Shown here: in pieces, positions 1 through 7,812 of the stretch
How the letters are laid out: every line of letters starts with the position of its first letter
How positions within the stretch are numbered: position 1 is the first letter of the stretch
Assembly: GCA_017303655.1 (NCBI GenBank)
Contig: JAFLCE010000010.1
Location: 1 to 64,000 of the forward strand
Direction: 5' to 3'
Origin: Anaerolineae bacterium
Lineage (GTDB): Bacteria; Chloroflexota; Anaerolineae; Anaerolineales; Villigracilaceae
Length of the DNA: 64,000 nt
Made by a program: the position numbers and the translations under genes
Notes under the pieces: model-generated
Told to the model about the DNA's origin: nothing
Databases searched by the model: none
The model's input: the letters and a program-made list of their open reading frames with translations, nothing else

Positions 1-403
1 TGGCGGATGGAATGAGAGTCGCCGTGGGTGTAAAGGTGGGCGTGAATGTTGGCGTATTGGAAGGGATTAGTGTGGGTGTTAACGTAGCTGTAGATGTGGG
101 CGTATTGGTGCTTGGCTGGAAGGGTGTGAGGGTAATAGTGGCTGTGCTCGTGGTTGTGGGAGTTGGTGTTGTGCTGGGTGTGAGCGTGATGGAAGGTGTA
201 AGGATGAGCGGTGTTCCACTCACTGTGGCTGTGAGCGGGGTGCCGGTGATGCTGGCTGTAAGAGTGGGTGTGGGAGTGCCTTCGCGTGGGTTGGGGGCGA
301 AGGAAAGGCAAATGAATCCGGCGCAATAGCAGGGAATCGAAGCGATGATGATTGCAAGAAGCCGCATGCGGCGGCGTGTTTGGGGTGTGTCGGCGTCCAG
401 CAT
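1..403 (-). CDS. Thr/Pro-rich exported or membrane-anchored protein, partial (C-terminus outside window)
   Basis: The minus strand is open from a start near 403 to the left edge of the window, so only the N-terminus is seen. The product starts with charged residues, then one hydrophobic segment (LLAIIIASIP and onward), then a long low-complexity stretch of TPTPT/TLTPT units. Such Thr-Pro linkers usually join a membrane anchor to an extracellular domain, and other lipoproteins here carry shorter ones (PVPTPTPDP at 12.1 kb). An in-frame ATG at 424 is possible, but it overlaps the TATAAT box at 413-420, so the ATG at 403 fits transcription better. The function of the missing domain is unknown. 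The Gly/Val-rich frame on the plus strand here is only the antisense shadow of the Thr-Pro codons. Confidence 0.6.
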   Translation of the reverse strand, partial: MLDADTPQTRRRMRLLAIIIASIPCYCAGFICLSFAPNPREGTPTPTLTASITGTPLTATVSGTPLILTPSITLTPSTTPTPTTTSTATITLTPFQPSTNTPTSTATLTPTLIPSNTPTFTPTFTPTATLIPSA

Positions 404-412
404 AGTGGTTCG

Positions 413-420
413 ATTATAAT
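413..420. promoter_or_regulatory. Palindromic ATTATAAT, probable shared -10 box
   Basis: ATTATAAT is its own reverse complement, so a TATAAT hexamer is present on both strands between the divergent exported-protein gene (minus) and sbcC (plus). On the plus strand it would start transcription near 427, 16 bases before the sbcC ATG. On the minus strand it would start near 406, just before the ATG at 403. Confidence 0.5.
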
Positions 421-442
421 CCATGAGATTGGGTAACTTTCA

Positions 443-3043
443 ATGATTCCTCTTCATCTTCGTATTACTGGTTTTCTTTCGTATCATGATCCCGTTGAGT
501 TGGATTTTGAAGCGGTGGATCTTGCCTGTATCTCGGGTCATAACGGGGCGGGCAAGTCTTCGCTGCTGGATGCGTTCACCTGGTCGTTGTTTGGGGAGGC
601 GCGTGGCAAAGGTACGGATGTCATCAATCTCAGTCAGGATGTGAAAGCGGCGGAAGTTGCATTGACATTCGCGTATGAAGGCAATATTTATCGTGTGCAA
701 AGGACATTGCCGAGGAATAAGAGTACGGTGTTGGAGTTTCAGGTATTAGACAATGGGGGGAGTGCAGAAGGCGGAAGGCAGAAGGCGGAAGAGGGTCGCT
801 GGCGCCCGTTGACGGAGAAGACTACTCGCGACACGCAGGCTCGCATTGAACAGACATTGCGTCTCGATTATGAAACCTTTACCAATGCGTCTTTCTTTTT
901 GCAGGGCAAGGCAGATCAGTTCACGCAGAAGAAATCCAGCGAGCGGAAGGCAGTGCTGGGTTCGATCTTAGGTTTGGAAATTTGGGATACTTATAAAGAG
1001 CGCACAGCAGATCGCCGCAAAGAATTGGAATCTGAAGTTGCCGAGATCGACGGGCGTGTGGCGGAGATCGATGCGGAGTTGGGGGAAGAGGACGAGAGAA
1101 GGCGTCGGCTGGGGGAACTGGAAGGGTCGCTGAAGCAGTTATCGGCGGCGAGAGAGGCGCAGGAGTCGGCGTTAGAGAATATCCGCCGGAATACTGCGCT
1201 ACTCAATGAACAGAGGAAAACAGTCGCGGCAGTTCAGTCACAGTTGAAACGTTCGCAAGATGCGTTGACCTCGATCGAAGCGAGAATTGCCGTTAAAGAA
1301 AATGAACGCTCAGAGTATTTGGATTTGGTGGAACGCGCAAAAGAGATCGAGTCCGCGTATAAGGCGTGGCAGAAGACGCGCAAAGAGTTGGAAGAGTTGG
1401 ATAAGACCGCGGTTGAATTCCGTGAGCATGATGAGAAGCGTCAGCCATTGCTGCGTGAGATCGAAGTGGAGAAGGCGAAGTTGGAGCAGGAGGGGGAGGA
1501 GCTTGAAAGACAGTTGACAGTTGTCAGTGGACAGTTGGCAGCAGTAGGCGAGTTTGAAGAGCAGTTGAGTTCGGCTCAGTCTGCTTTGAAAGAAGCGGAA
1601 GCGAAGATACAGGAAAGAGCTGAGCTGGAATCTCAGCGTAATGAAGCGCGTGAGCGGCAGGCGGCGTTGAAGGTAGAGAATGAGTCGCTGCGGCGCGAGA
1701 TGGATGAATTGAAGACTCGCATTGAGGCATTGAAAGTTGCCGACGGCGCGGAATGTCCGTTATGCGGGCAGGAATTGAGTGAGAGTCATCGCAAGTCAAC
1801 ACTCAAGGAGTTGGAACAAACTGGTAAAGATAAAGGCGATGCTTTCCGCTCAAACAAGAAAGAAACCGAAGACCTTGATGCAAGCATTACGAATTACGCA
1901 TCACGCATTGCGCAATTGGCAAATGCTGATAACGAACGCGTACGCTTCTCAAACTCCATTTCACAGTTGACTTTGCAATTGGATTCGGTTCAGACGCAAA
2001 GCAAGGAATGGGAAAAGACGGGCGCGAAACGTTTGAAAGAAATTAATAAGTTGTTGGAAAGCAGCAAGTTTGCCAACGAGGCGCAGAAGGCGCTTGCAAA
2101 ATTAGATAAGGAACTTGCCAAGCTAGGCTACGACGTTTCTGCGCACGAAGCCAAACGCAAAGAGGAAATCGAACAGCGCGGTGTGGAAGAAGAGTCGCGC
2201 AAGTTAGAATCGGCGCGGGAGTTGAGCAAGCGTATTGGGAAAGAGATCGAAGAACTGGAAGAAGAAAGAGGAAAGAAGAAAGAAGAGTTTTCTGAGCATG
2301 AAAAGGCGTTTGCCGAGGCAGAGAAAGTTTTAGCAGAATCTGAAGCGGGTGCGCCAAGTTTGCAAAGTGCCGAAAGTAAACTTTTTGAATTGCGTGAAGA
2401 TGAAAATCGCGTGCGTGACGAAGCTGGGGCGGCACGTCAGCGTGTGGATGTGTTGGCTACGTTACGAACTCGCCGCGCAGACTTTGACCATCAGCGCGAG
2501 GCGCTTAACCAGAATATTGTCCGCCATAAATCGCTGGAGCGCGCCTTTGGCAAAGATGGTGTGCCAGCTTTGCTCATCGAACAAGCCTTGCCGCAAATTC
2601 AACAGAAAGCCAACGACATCCTTGAACGCCTCAGCGATGGCGGCATGACGATCCAATTCGTCACACAGGCAGAGTATCGCGATAAAAAACGTGATGACCT
2701 GAAAGAAACCCTCGATATTCACATCAGCGATTCTTCGGGTATGCGCGATTATGAAATGTATTCTGGCGGCGAAGCCTTCCGTGTCAACTTTGCGATACGG
2801 CTCGCGCTCTCTGAAATTCTCGCCCAGCGCAAAGGTGCGCGCTTGCAGACACTTATCATCGACGAAGGCTTTGGTTCGCAGGATGCCCTTGGTCGTCAGC
2901 GTTTGGTCGAAGCCATCAACGCGGTCAAAAATGATTTCGCGAAAATCTTTATCATCACCCATCTTGACGAACTCAAAGATGCCTTCCCGAATCGTATTGA
3001 AATTGAAAAAACCGAACGCGGTTCAACAGTACAAATTGTATAA
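443..3043 (+). CDS. sbcC: Exonuclease subunit SbcC (Rad50-like SMC ATPase)
   Basis: SbcC is the ATPase half of the SbcCD nuclease, which opens hairpin and protein-blocked DNA ends. The 866-residue product has Walker A GHNGAGKSS at 32-40, two long coiled-coil arms (about 180-430 and 450-690), a zinc hook CPLCGQE near 438-444 between the arms, an ABC signature YSGGEAFRVN near 773 and Walker B LIIDEGFGSQD near 805. The order matches the family, though it is shorter than the roughly 1000-residue E. coli protein. No Shine-Dalgarno sequence is visible before the ATG at 443. The partner sbcD is not downstream and may lie elsewhere. Three heptamer repeat tracts (764-791, 1510-1544, 1886-1920) are translated within it and lengthen linker or coil regions without breaking the frame. 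Confidence 0.93.
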   Translation: MIPLHLRITGFLSYHDPVELDFEAVDLACISGHNGAGKSSLLDAFTWSLFGEARGKGTDVINLSQDVKAAEVALTFAYEGNIYRVQRTLPRNKSTVLEFQVLDNGGSAEGGRQKAEEGRWRPLTEKTTRDTQARIEQTLRLDYETFTNASFFLQGKADQFTQKKSSERKAVLGSILGLEIWDTYKERTADRRKELESEVAEIDGRVAEIDAELGEEDERRRRLGELEGSLKQLSAAREAQESALENIRRNTALLNEQRKTVAAVQSQLKRSQDALTSIEARIAVKENERSEYLDLVERAKEIESAYKAWQKTRKELEELDKTAVEFREHDEKRQPLLREIEVEKAKLEQEGEELERQLTVVSGQLAAVGEFEEQLSSAQSALKEAEAKIQERAELESQRNEARERQAALKVENESLRREMDELKTRIEALKVADGAECPLCGQELSESHRKSTLKELEQTGKDKGDAFRSNKKETEDLDASITNYASRIAQLANADNERVRFSNSISQLTLQLDSVQTQSKEWEKTGAKRLKEINKLLESSKFANEAQKALAKLDKELAKLGYDVSAHEAKRKEEIEQRGVEEESRKLESARELSKRIGKEIEELEEERGKKKEEFSEHEKAFAEAEKVLAESEAGAPSLQSAESKLFELREDENRVRDEAGAARQRVDVLATLRTRRADFDHQREALNQNIVRHKSLERAFGKDGVPALLIEQALPQIQQKANDILERLSDGGMTIQFVTQAEYRDKKRDDLKETLDIHISDSSGMRDYEMYSGGEAFRVNFAIRLALSEILAQRKGARLQTLIIDEGFGSQDALGRQRLVEAINAVKNDFAKIFIITHLDELKDAFPNRIEIEKTERGSTVQIV
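764..791 (+). repeat. Heptanucleotide tandem repeat inside sbcC
   Basis: Four consecutive 7-mers alternate GCAGAAG and GCGGAAG. They encode a hydrophilic insert (AEGGRQKAEE) in the ATPase head before the first coiled coil. Confidence 0.7.
1510..1544 (+). repeat. Heptanucleotide tandem repeat inside sbcC
   Basis: Five 7-mers (ACAGTTG, ACAGTTG, TCAGTGG, ACAGTTG, GCAGCAG) encode RQLTVVSGQLAAV within the first coiled-coil arm. Confidence 0.7.
1886..1920 (+). repeat. Heptanucleotide tandem repeat inside sbcC
   Basis: Five related 7-mers (ATTACGA, ATTACGC, ATCACGC, ATTGCGC, AATTGGC) encode ITNYASRIAQLA in the second coiled-coil arm, just after the zinc hook. Confidence 0.65.
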
Positions 3044-3050
3044 ATAATCA

Positions 3051-3113
3051 GTTGAAGGTCAAAAGTCGAAAATACGACGCGCGACCTTCAACCTTCAACT
3101 TTCAACTTTTGAC
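3051..3113. repeat. Nine-unit heptamer array filling the sbcC-glycosyltransferase gap
   Basis: This stretch divides exactly into nine 7-mers: GTTGAAG, GTCAAAA, GTCGAAA, ATACGAC, GCGCGAC, CTTCAAC, CTTCAAC, TTTCAAC and TTTTGAC. The next base is the A of the glycosyltransferase ATG. The first and last units are complementary, so the RNA can fold into an imperfect hairpin. No Shine-Dalgarno sequence remains in front of the downstream gene. Confidence 0.75.
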
Positions 3114-4277
3114 ATGAACTATCTCATCATCTCCACCCTGCTTTTCATTCCCGCCCTCATCATCATCTATTGGGTTCACCACCAATATCATCTTGATATC
3201 GTCGTCACGCATGCGCCGCCACCCATATCCGCGCCATTGGTGTCGGTGTGTATCCCGGCTCGCAACGAAGAGAACAACATTCGGCGTTGTGTTGAGGCGG
3301 TTCTTGGTCAGGATTATCCAAACCTCGAAGTCATCGTTTTGGATGATCGCTCCACCGATGCGACTCTGACTCAATTGAAAGAGATCGCCACCCGTGACTC
3401 TCGTCTCATCCCGATCAGCGGCTCAGATCTACCCGAAGGCTGGGCAGGCAAACCCCATGCCTTGTACCAAGCCTCAGCCATCGCCCGCGGACAGTGGCTA
3501 TGCTTTGTCGATGCGGATACCTTCCTCGCACCGAACGCGCTTTCATCCGTGTATGCCAAAGCGATTGAAACGCAAGCCGATCTTTTCACCATTATGACCA
3601 AACAAATTCTAGGCTCATTCTGGGAGCGGACTGTGATGCCACTGGTGATGACTGCGCTCTCAGTGGGATTCTCTCCGCGCAAGGTCAATGATCCATCGCG
3701 CCGTGATGCAGTGGCAAATGGACAGTTCATCTTCATCAAGCGCAGCATCTATGATCTGATTGGCGGGCATGAAAAAATTAAAGATCAGATCGTTGAAGAT
3801 AAGGCTTTATCTGAAAATGTAAAATGGAACGGTCATCGCCTTGTAGTGGCAGATGGCATGCAGGCCGTCAGCACGCGCATGTATACGTCACTGGAAACCA
3901 TGTGGGAAGGCTGGACGAAGAATATTTATCTCGGCTTGCGTGACCATCTATCTTTATTGCTGCTCGGCGCTTTCGGGGCGACGCTGGCATTGATCGCGGC
4001 ATTATTTTTGCCAGTTTGGCCCCTGCTTGGGTTGATCTGGTATCTCAATGGCGGCGGTTGGATGGGGGGAGCTGTGATCGTTGAAGCCTTGTTCGTGTGG
4101 GGATATTTGATTTATATCCGTTCCATCGTGGCAAAAAAGATGGAGATTTCACGCTGGTACTCGCTCACGACTCCTTTGGGGGCGGGAGTGTTTGCGGCGA
4201 TGATGTTGACTTCAGCGTGGAAGGTTGTCTCTGGGCAAGGCGTGACCTGGCGCGGAAGAAAATACCACCCAAATTAG
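3114..4277 (+). CDS. Family-2 membrane glycosyltransferase (HpnB-like)
   Basis: The 387-residue product has an N-terminal membrane segment (about 3-21), then a GT-A nucleotide-sugar domain beginning SVCIPARNEENNIRRCV near 43, with VIVLDDRSTDAT near 76 and the DxD-type VDADT near 131 for metal and sugar-nucleotide binding. Two to three membrane helices follow from about residue 280. This layout fits inverting GT2 enzymes that work at the cytoplasmic face of the membrane, such as hopanoid-associated HpnB-type or carotenoid glycosyltransferases. The acceptor cannot be read from the sequence. The ATG directly abuts the heptamer array, so translation may depend on coupling to sbcC or on a leader without a Shine-Dalgarno sequence. 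Confidence 0.82.
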   Translation: MNYLIISTLLFIPALIIIYWVHHQYHLDIVVTHAPPPISAPLVSVCIPARNEENNIRRCVEAVLGQDYPNLEVIVLDDRSTDATLTQLKEIATRDSRLIPISGSDLPEGWAGKPHALYQASAIARGQWLCFVDADTFLAPNALSSVYAKAIETQADLFTIMTKQILGSFWERTVMPLVMTALSVGFSPRKVNDPSRRDAVANGQFIFIKRSIYDLIGGHEKIKDQIVEDKALSENVKWNGHRLVVADGMQAVSTRMYTSLETMWEGWTKNIYLGLRDHLSLLLLGAFGATLALIAALFLPVWPLLGLIWYLNGGGWMGGAVIVEALFVWGYLIYIRSIVAKKMEISRWYSLTTPLGAGVFAAMMLTSAWKVVSGQGVTWRGRKYHPN

Positions 4278-4310
4278 TGACATTTGTCCTCTTGATGAAA
4301 TAGGGTCAAG

Positions 4311-4358
4311 TTTGTTATATTATGTAATCTATAGTTAAATATAACAAAATATAACAAA
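4311..4358 (+). promoter_or_regulatory. Probable operator of the copper-cluster regulator
   Basis: TTTGTTATAT at 4311-4320 is the exact inverted copy of ATATAACAAA at 4339-4348, which is repeated directly at 4349-4358, ending on the A of the start codon. Two direct sites 10 bp apart (one helical turn) plus an inverted site suggest cooperative binding. Autoregulation by the DeoR-type protein encoded next is an inference. Confidence 0.55.
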
Positions 4359-4930
4359 TGACTTCAAACTCCTTAGACCGTGAAAATCAAATTTTAGAAT
4401 ACCTACAAAGCCACGGAAGTGCTTCCATTCTGCAACTGGCTGAGATGTTTGGCGTGTCTAACATGACCATTCATCGTGACTTACACAAATTGGCAGAGGC
4501 GGGAAAAATTATTAAGAAGCATGGCGGTGCAACCTTGCCCAAATCTGGCAACAGAACCCAGGAAGAAGCGTCTAGTTGTGCGATGTGCGGCAAGAGCGTC
4601 TCTCAACGGACGGTCTTCATTGTCAAATTGGATAATGGGGAAGAGTTGCGGGCTTGCTGTGCCCATTGTGGTTTGATGTTGCAAAGCCGTTCAGAAAATG
4701 CCTGGCAGTCTATGACGACGGATTATTTATACGGTCACATGATCAGTGCCGGGCAGGCTTTTTATTTGGTAGGCAGTACCATCAGTATTTGCTGTGTTCC
4801 AAGCATTCTGGCATTTGGCTCAAAATCAGATGCAGAGAATTTTCAAAAAGGGTTTGGTGGTCAATTACTTGGCATGAGTGAAACCATTGACCATATGCGT
4901 GGAATGATGCACATGCATTCGGGCATGTGA
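4358..4930 (+). CDS. DeoR-type HTH regulator fused to a Cys-rich NosL-like domain, probable metal sensor
   Basis: Residues 5-60 form a DeoR-family winged HTH with recognition helix VSNMTIHRDLHKL and the typical ending IIKKHGGA. Instead of a sugar-phosphate sensor domain, residues 70-170 carry C74-A-M-C77, C100-C101-A-H-C104 and C145-C146, with a terminal Met/His tail (HMRGMMHMHSGM). The second half resembles NosL-type copper-binding domains (CAMCGK, then a late FGSKSDAENFQKGFGG stretch). It precedes a PCu(A)C chaperone gene, so a copper- or redox-responsive repressor of this cluster is the best inference. There is no direct evidence for the metal. Repeated ATATAACAAA sites overlap its start. 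Confidence 0.75.
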   Translation: MTSNSLDRENQILEYLQSHGSASILQLAEMFGVSNMTIHRDLHKLAEAGKIIKKHGGATLPKSGNRTQEEASSCAMCGKSVSQRTVFIVKLDNGEELRACCAHCGLMLQSRSENAWQSMTTDYLYGHMISAGQAFYLVGSTISICCVPSILAFGSKSDAENFQKGFGGQLLGMSETIDHMRGMMHMHSGM

Positions 4931-4963
4931 TTCAGAAAATCATCAAATTGTGAGGAATAGAGA

Positions 4964-5452
4964 ATGAAAAAGATATTTGCTTTTGTTTTGGCAGGCGCAC
5001 TTTTGTTGAGCGCTTGTGGCGGTGGGATGTCTGGTGGGGAGCACGAAGATGGTGAAGGTGTGGAAGCGCATGATTACTGGGCTCGTGCCGCAATGGCAGG
5101 CGGGAACAGTGCTGCATATATGCTGCTTCACAACCACGGTGCCGAAGCCGATGCACTCATCAGTGCCAGTTCGGATGTGGCAGAAGCGGTGGAACTTCAC
5201 CTGAGCAAGATGAACGCCGACGGCACCATGGAAATGATCCAACAGGAAAAGATTGACCTGCCTGCTGACGGTGAAGTGGAATTGAAGCCTGGCAGCTTCC
5301 ATGTTATGTTGATCGGTCTCAAACAAGATCTTGTGCTGGGCAGCGAAATAACCATCACCCTTACTTTTGAACACGCGGGTGAAGTCACGCTCACGGTTCC
5401 GGTAAAAGATGCCGCGGATATGGGCGGCTCAGGCATGGAAGGCATGCCGTAG
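4964..5452 (+). CDS. PCu(A)C-type periplasmic copper chaperone lipoprotein
   Basis: The 162-residue product has a lipoprotein signal peptide with lipobox LLSAC (Cys18), so it is anchored outside the cytoplasmic membrane. The copper-binding pattern H-(M)-x10-M-x21-HxM is present with matching spacing: His79, Met91, His113 and Met115. The family binds Cu(I) and delivers it to the CuA or CuB site of haem-copper oxidases or similar acceptors. It lies 33 bases after the regulator gene, so the two are probably co-transcribed. AGGAATAGAG before the ATG gives a reasonable ribosome binding site. The acceptor enzyme is not encoded in this window. Confidence 0.87.
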   Translation: MKKIFAFVLAGALLLSACGGGMSGGEHEDGEGVEAHDYWARAAMAGGNSAAYMLLHNHGAEADALISASSDVAEAVELHLSKMNADGTMEMIQQEKIDLPADGEVELKPGSFHVMLIGLKQDLVLGSEITITLTFEHAGEVTLTVPVKDAADMGGSGMEGMP

Positions 5453-5490
5453 GATGTAGGAACACGCGCATCGCCATGCGCATTCTCCCT

Positions 5491-5525
5491 GTTCCCCGCC
5501 CGCAAGGCGGGGAACTTGATTTTTA
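5491..5525 (+). terminator. Hairpin between copper chaperone and membrane protein
   Basis: A 10-bp perfect stem (GTTCCCCGCC with GGCGGGGAAC, 5-base loop) is followed by TTGATTTTTAG. It could terminate or attenuate after the chaperone gene, or stabilise the upstream mRNA. Confidence 0.55.
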
Positions 5526-5554
5526 GCCAGAGTTTATTCCAAAGGAGATTCCTT

Positions 5555-6508
5555 ATGAAGAATACTTTGTTGACACTCTACATTATTTTTCTCGTGATCG
5601 CTGCTGGATTTGGTGTAGGAGCCGCTACGGAAGCGGGAGTGTTGATCCCGGCTTCTGTTCCCTTTGCTTTGATCTTGATCGCACTTTTGTATTTTTTGAA
5701 GCCGAAGGCAGAACTACTGGGTTGGGCTGCGCTCACCGTAGGACTTTTGGCAGGGACTTATTTGGTCACCGGAGAGGTGATCGAGTATGTGATCTTTGTT
5801 GTCTACTTGATATTAACCATGTTGGGTATTTTTAAGTCTCCATATTTTCTGGCGTTTGCATGGTTATTCCACCCGTTGTGGGATTTCCTGCCACGCGAGT
5901 TGCCAAACCATATGCATGACTTGCCCTTGGCTTGTGCTTTCTTCGATACTCCCATCGGTTTATATTTGTTGTGGGGTTCGTGGAAGAAGCGCTGGGTGCC
6001 GTTTGGTGATGACCATTCAAATAAAGCAGCATTGATGCGCAGTGGGAAAGCCATCTTTATTGGTATTTTAATAATGGCTGTCAGTTCTGCCATTGTGGCA
6101 GCCGTGGGTTCAGGGTATTTGAACTGGGTGGCTTTGGCATCCTCTATCATTATCATCATCGGGTTTCGCTTCATGGGCGAGACCGCTGAATTAATCGCGT
6201 GGGCGGTACTCACCGGCTGGCTGGGAATGACCTATGCTCACACCGGTGGCATGGGCGATGCCTTGTTCTTCTTTGCCTATGTGGTTATCTCTGCATTGGG
6301 AGTTTTTAAATCGCCTTATTTTCTTGGCATTGCCTGGCTGGTGTTTATTCCATATAGCTTCCTGCCTCATCACGTGCATCACATGTCACCCGATTTCGCG
6401 TTGGCTACCGTCTTTTATTGTTTGCCCGCTGGCTTGTATTTGCTATGGGGTGCCTGGATAAAACGCTGGCAACCATTTGATAATAAAGCTGTTGCCGCAG
6501 TGAGTTAA
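5555..6508 (+). CDS. Polytopic membrane protein with internal duplication
   Basis: The start at 5555 is chosen because AAAGGAG lies 8 bases upstream; 39 bases more are open in frame without such a site. The 317-residue product is almost all hydrophobic, with about ten membrane segments. Its two halves are homologous: the first has GIFKSPYFLAFAWLF then PIGLYLLWGSWKKRW, and the second has GVFKSPYFLGIAWLV then PAGLYLLWGAWIKRW. Each half also carries a His-containing motif after a Leu-Pro pair (ELPNHMHDLP and LPHHVHHMSP). I do not recognise the family with confidence. The His motifs and the position between a copper chaperone and a thioredoxin make a metal-related role plausible, as inference only. 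Confidence 0.72.
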   Translation: MKNTLLTLYIIFLVIAAGFGVGAATEAGVLIPASVPFALILIALLYFLKPKAELLGWAALTVGLLAGTYLVTGEVIEYVIFVVYLILTMLGIFKSPYFLAFAWLFHPLWDFLPRELPNHMHDLPLACAFFDTPIGLYLLWGSWKKRWVPFGDDHSNKAALMRSGKAIFIGILIMAVSSAIVAAVGSGYLNWVALASSIIIIIGFRFMGETAELIAWAVLTGWLGMTYAHTGGMGDALFFFAYVVISALGVFKSPYFLGIAWLVFIPYSFLPHHVHHMSPDFALATVFYCLPAGLYLLWGAWIKRWQPFDNKAVAAVS

Positions 6509-6514
6509 CAAAAC

Positions 6515-7084
6515 ATGAAGTCTCAACCATTTCAGTCTGCCAACCCGGCGGATGAAAGCGGAGAAAAGAACGCCTCCCTCTTGTTTTGGGTTGGTGTTGC
6601 TCTTCTGGTGGTTGTTGCCTTCCTTTTTATGTTTTTTACCTATAACAGCGGGAAGAAACCTCTACCCTCTGAATACTCTGCCCAAGACCTTCATAATGGG
6701 CAGTCAGTTTTGCTGAGTGACTATCGTGGTTCTGCAATCGTGTTAATGAGCTGGGCAACCTGGTGCATGGATTGCGAAGAGGAACTTACTGCCTTAGAGA
6801 ATCTTTGGATCTCTGAACGGGAGCGCGGTTTGGTGGTCATCGCTGTGAACTTGGATTCGTTGAATGCGAGCGAGCGCATCGAAGAGATGGTCAATGGATA
6901 TGATTTGACTTATCCCGTTTGGCGCGACCCGGAGAATGTTTTCTTTTCAACATTCAATGCGCCGGGGATTCCGACTACGGTGTTGTTGAATAAACAGGGG
7001 ACTGTGTTGCGGGCTTGGGTGGGTCCTGTTGATTTTGAGTCTGCCGATGTCAAATCTGAGATCGAGGCTGCGCTGGGACAATAG
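6515..7084 (+). CDS. TlpA/ResA-type membrane-anchored thioredoxin
   Basis: The 189-residue product has one N-terminal membrane helix (about 22-45) and an extracytoplasmic thioredoxin fold with the redox motif WCMDC near residues 86-90, in the context LMSWATWCMDCEEEL, and the cis-Pro region GIPTTVLL. TlpA/ResA proteins reduce disulfides outside the membrane, for example in apocytochromes before haem attachment or in CuA ligands. Both uses fit the neighbours: a copper chaperone upstream and multihaem nrfHA downstream. It starts 6 bases after the preceding stop codon, which suggests translational coupling. Confidence 0.85.
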   Translation: MKSQPFQSANPADESGEKNASLLFWVGVALLVVVAFLFMFFTYNSGKKPLPSEYSAQDLHNGQSVLLSDYRGSAIVLMSWATWCMDCEEELTALENLWISERERGLVVIAVNLDSLNASERIEEMVNGYDLTYPVWRDPENVFFSTFNAPGIPTTVLLNKQGTVLRAWVGPVDFESADVKSEIEAALGQ

Positions 7085-7109
7085 TTAAAACGTATTTACT
7101 CTGTTGCTT

Positions 7110-7141
7110 ACCCCGTCGGATATTCGGCGGGGTTTTTGTTT
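7110..7141 (+). terminator. Intrinsic terminator of the copper cluster
   Basis: CCCCGTCG pairs with CGGCGGGG, followed by a TTTTTG tract. It lies just after the thioredoxin stop and before the nrfH promoter. Confidence 0.8.
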
Positions 7142-7240
7142 GGATGAATGGCAAAGGCTGGCAGTGCTGAGGCAACTGTCCCGTAGTGGAGAGGCGTTGT
7201 GTCATGAAGTGGGATGACAATCCTCCTGTCTGGTTCGGGG

Positions 7241-7283
7241 TGTAACTAAAGTCACAGGAGATTTTGTCATATTTGGCTATAGT
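7241..7283 (+). promoter_or_regulatory. CRP/FNR-like site and -10 box of nrfHA
   Basis: TGTAACTAAAGTCACA at 7241-7256 matches the CRP-type half-sites TGTGA-N6-TCACA except for one base. A TATAGT box lies at 7278-7283. A start point near 7290 would put the centre of the site at -41.5, the classical position of an activator that replaces a -35 box; none is visible. The rest of 7085-7315 holds no gene. Confidence 0.55.
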
Positions 7284-7315
7284 AGGGTCAGGTAAATTTA
7301 ATGCGAGGTTAATCC

Positions 7316-7801
7316 ATGTCTAAACTTCCTATCATTGCTATTGGGATCGCAGTGCTGGCGCTTGGGTATTTTGCGCTAGTGTCGGATGCCGCTGCTTACG
7401 GCGGGAGCGCGCCAGAGACGTGCGCGAACTGCCATGCAATGGACTCGCAGTATGAGAACTGGGCACATGGGGGTCATGCCAAGGTGGCAAAGTGTACGGA
7501 TTGTCATTTGCCGCACGATAATTTCGTTTCGTATTATATGGAAAAAGGACGTCAGGGCGCGAAGGATACCTATGCCTTTGTGACAGGGGATATCCCGGTG
7601 GCGATCCGTGCTGAAGAGAAAACTAAGCAGATCGTGCAGGAGAATTGCATCCATTGCCATGAAGATACTGTGGAAGCTATGCTGGCGGGCGCGCAGCCCT
7701 TCGATCGCTATTGCTGGGAGTGCCATAGAGATGTTGCGCACGGGCAGCGCGGCATAACTGGTGCTCCGTATCAAGACTCTGTACTTTACCCGACTAAATG
7801 A
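7316..7801 (+). CDS. nrfH: Cytochrome c nitrite reductase small subunit NrfH
   Basis: NrfH is the membrane-anchored tetrahaem quinol dehydrogenase that feeds electrons to NrfA. The 161-residue product has one N-terminal membrane helix (about 4-27) and exactly four haem motifs: C36ANC39H, C60TDC63H, C111IHC114H and C133WEC136H. The first is followed by Ala-Met, the CxxCHxM arrangement known from NrfH, in which the Met serves as an unusual haem ligand near the quinol site. GAGG precedes the ATG. The stop codon overlaps an ATG four bases upstream of the nrfA Shine-Dalgarno sequence, so the genes are tightly coupled. Confidence 0.92.
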   Translation: MSKLPIIAIGIAVLALGYFALVSDAAAYGGSAPETCANCHAMDSQYENWAHGGHAKVAKCTDCHLPHDNFVSYYMEKGRQGAKDTYAFVTGDIPVAIRAEEKTKQIVQENCIHCHEDTVEAMLAGAQPFDRYCWECHRDVAHGQRGITGAPYQDSVLYPTK

Positions 7802-7812
7802 GGAGAATGCTC

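Noticed and set aside
12..329. Open plus-strand frame encoding a Gly/Val-rich repeat protein
   Set aside because: It is the antisense of Thr/Pro codons in the minus-strand exported protein; it has no start signal and an artificial composition.
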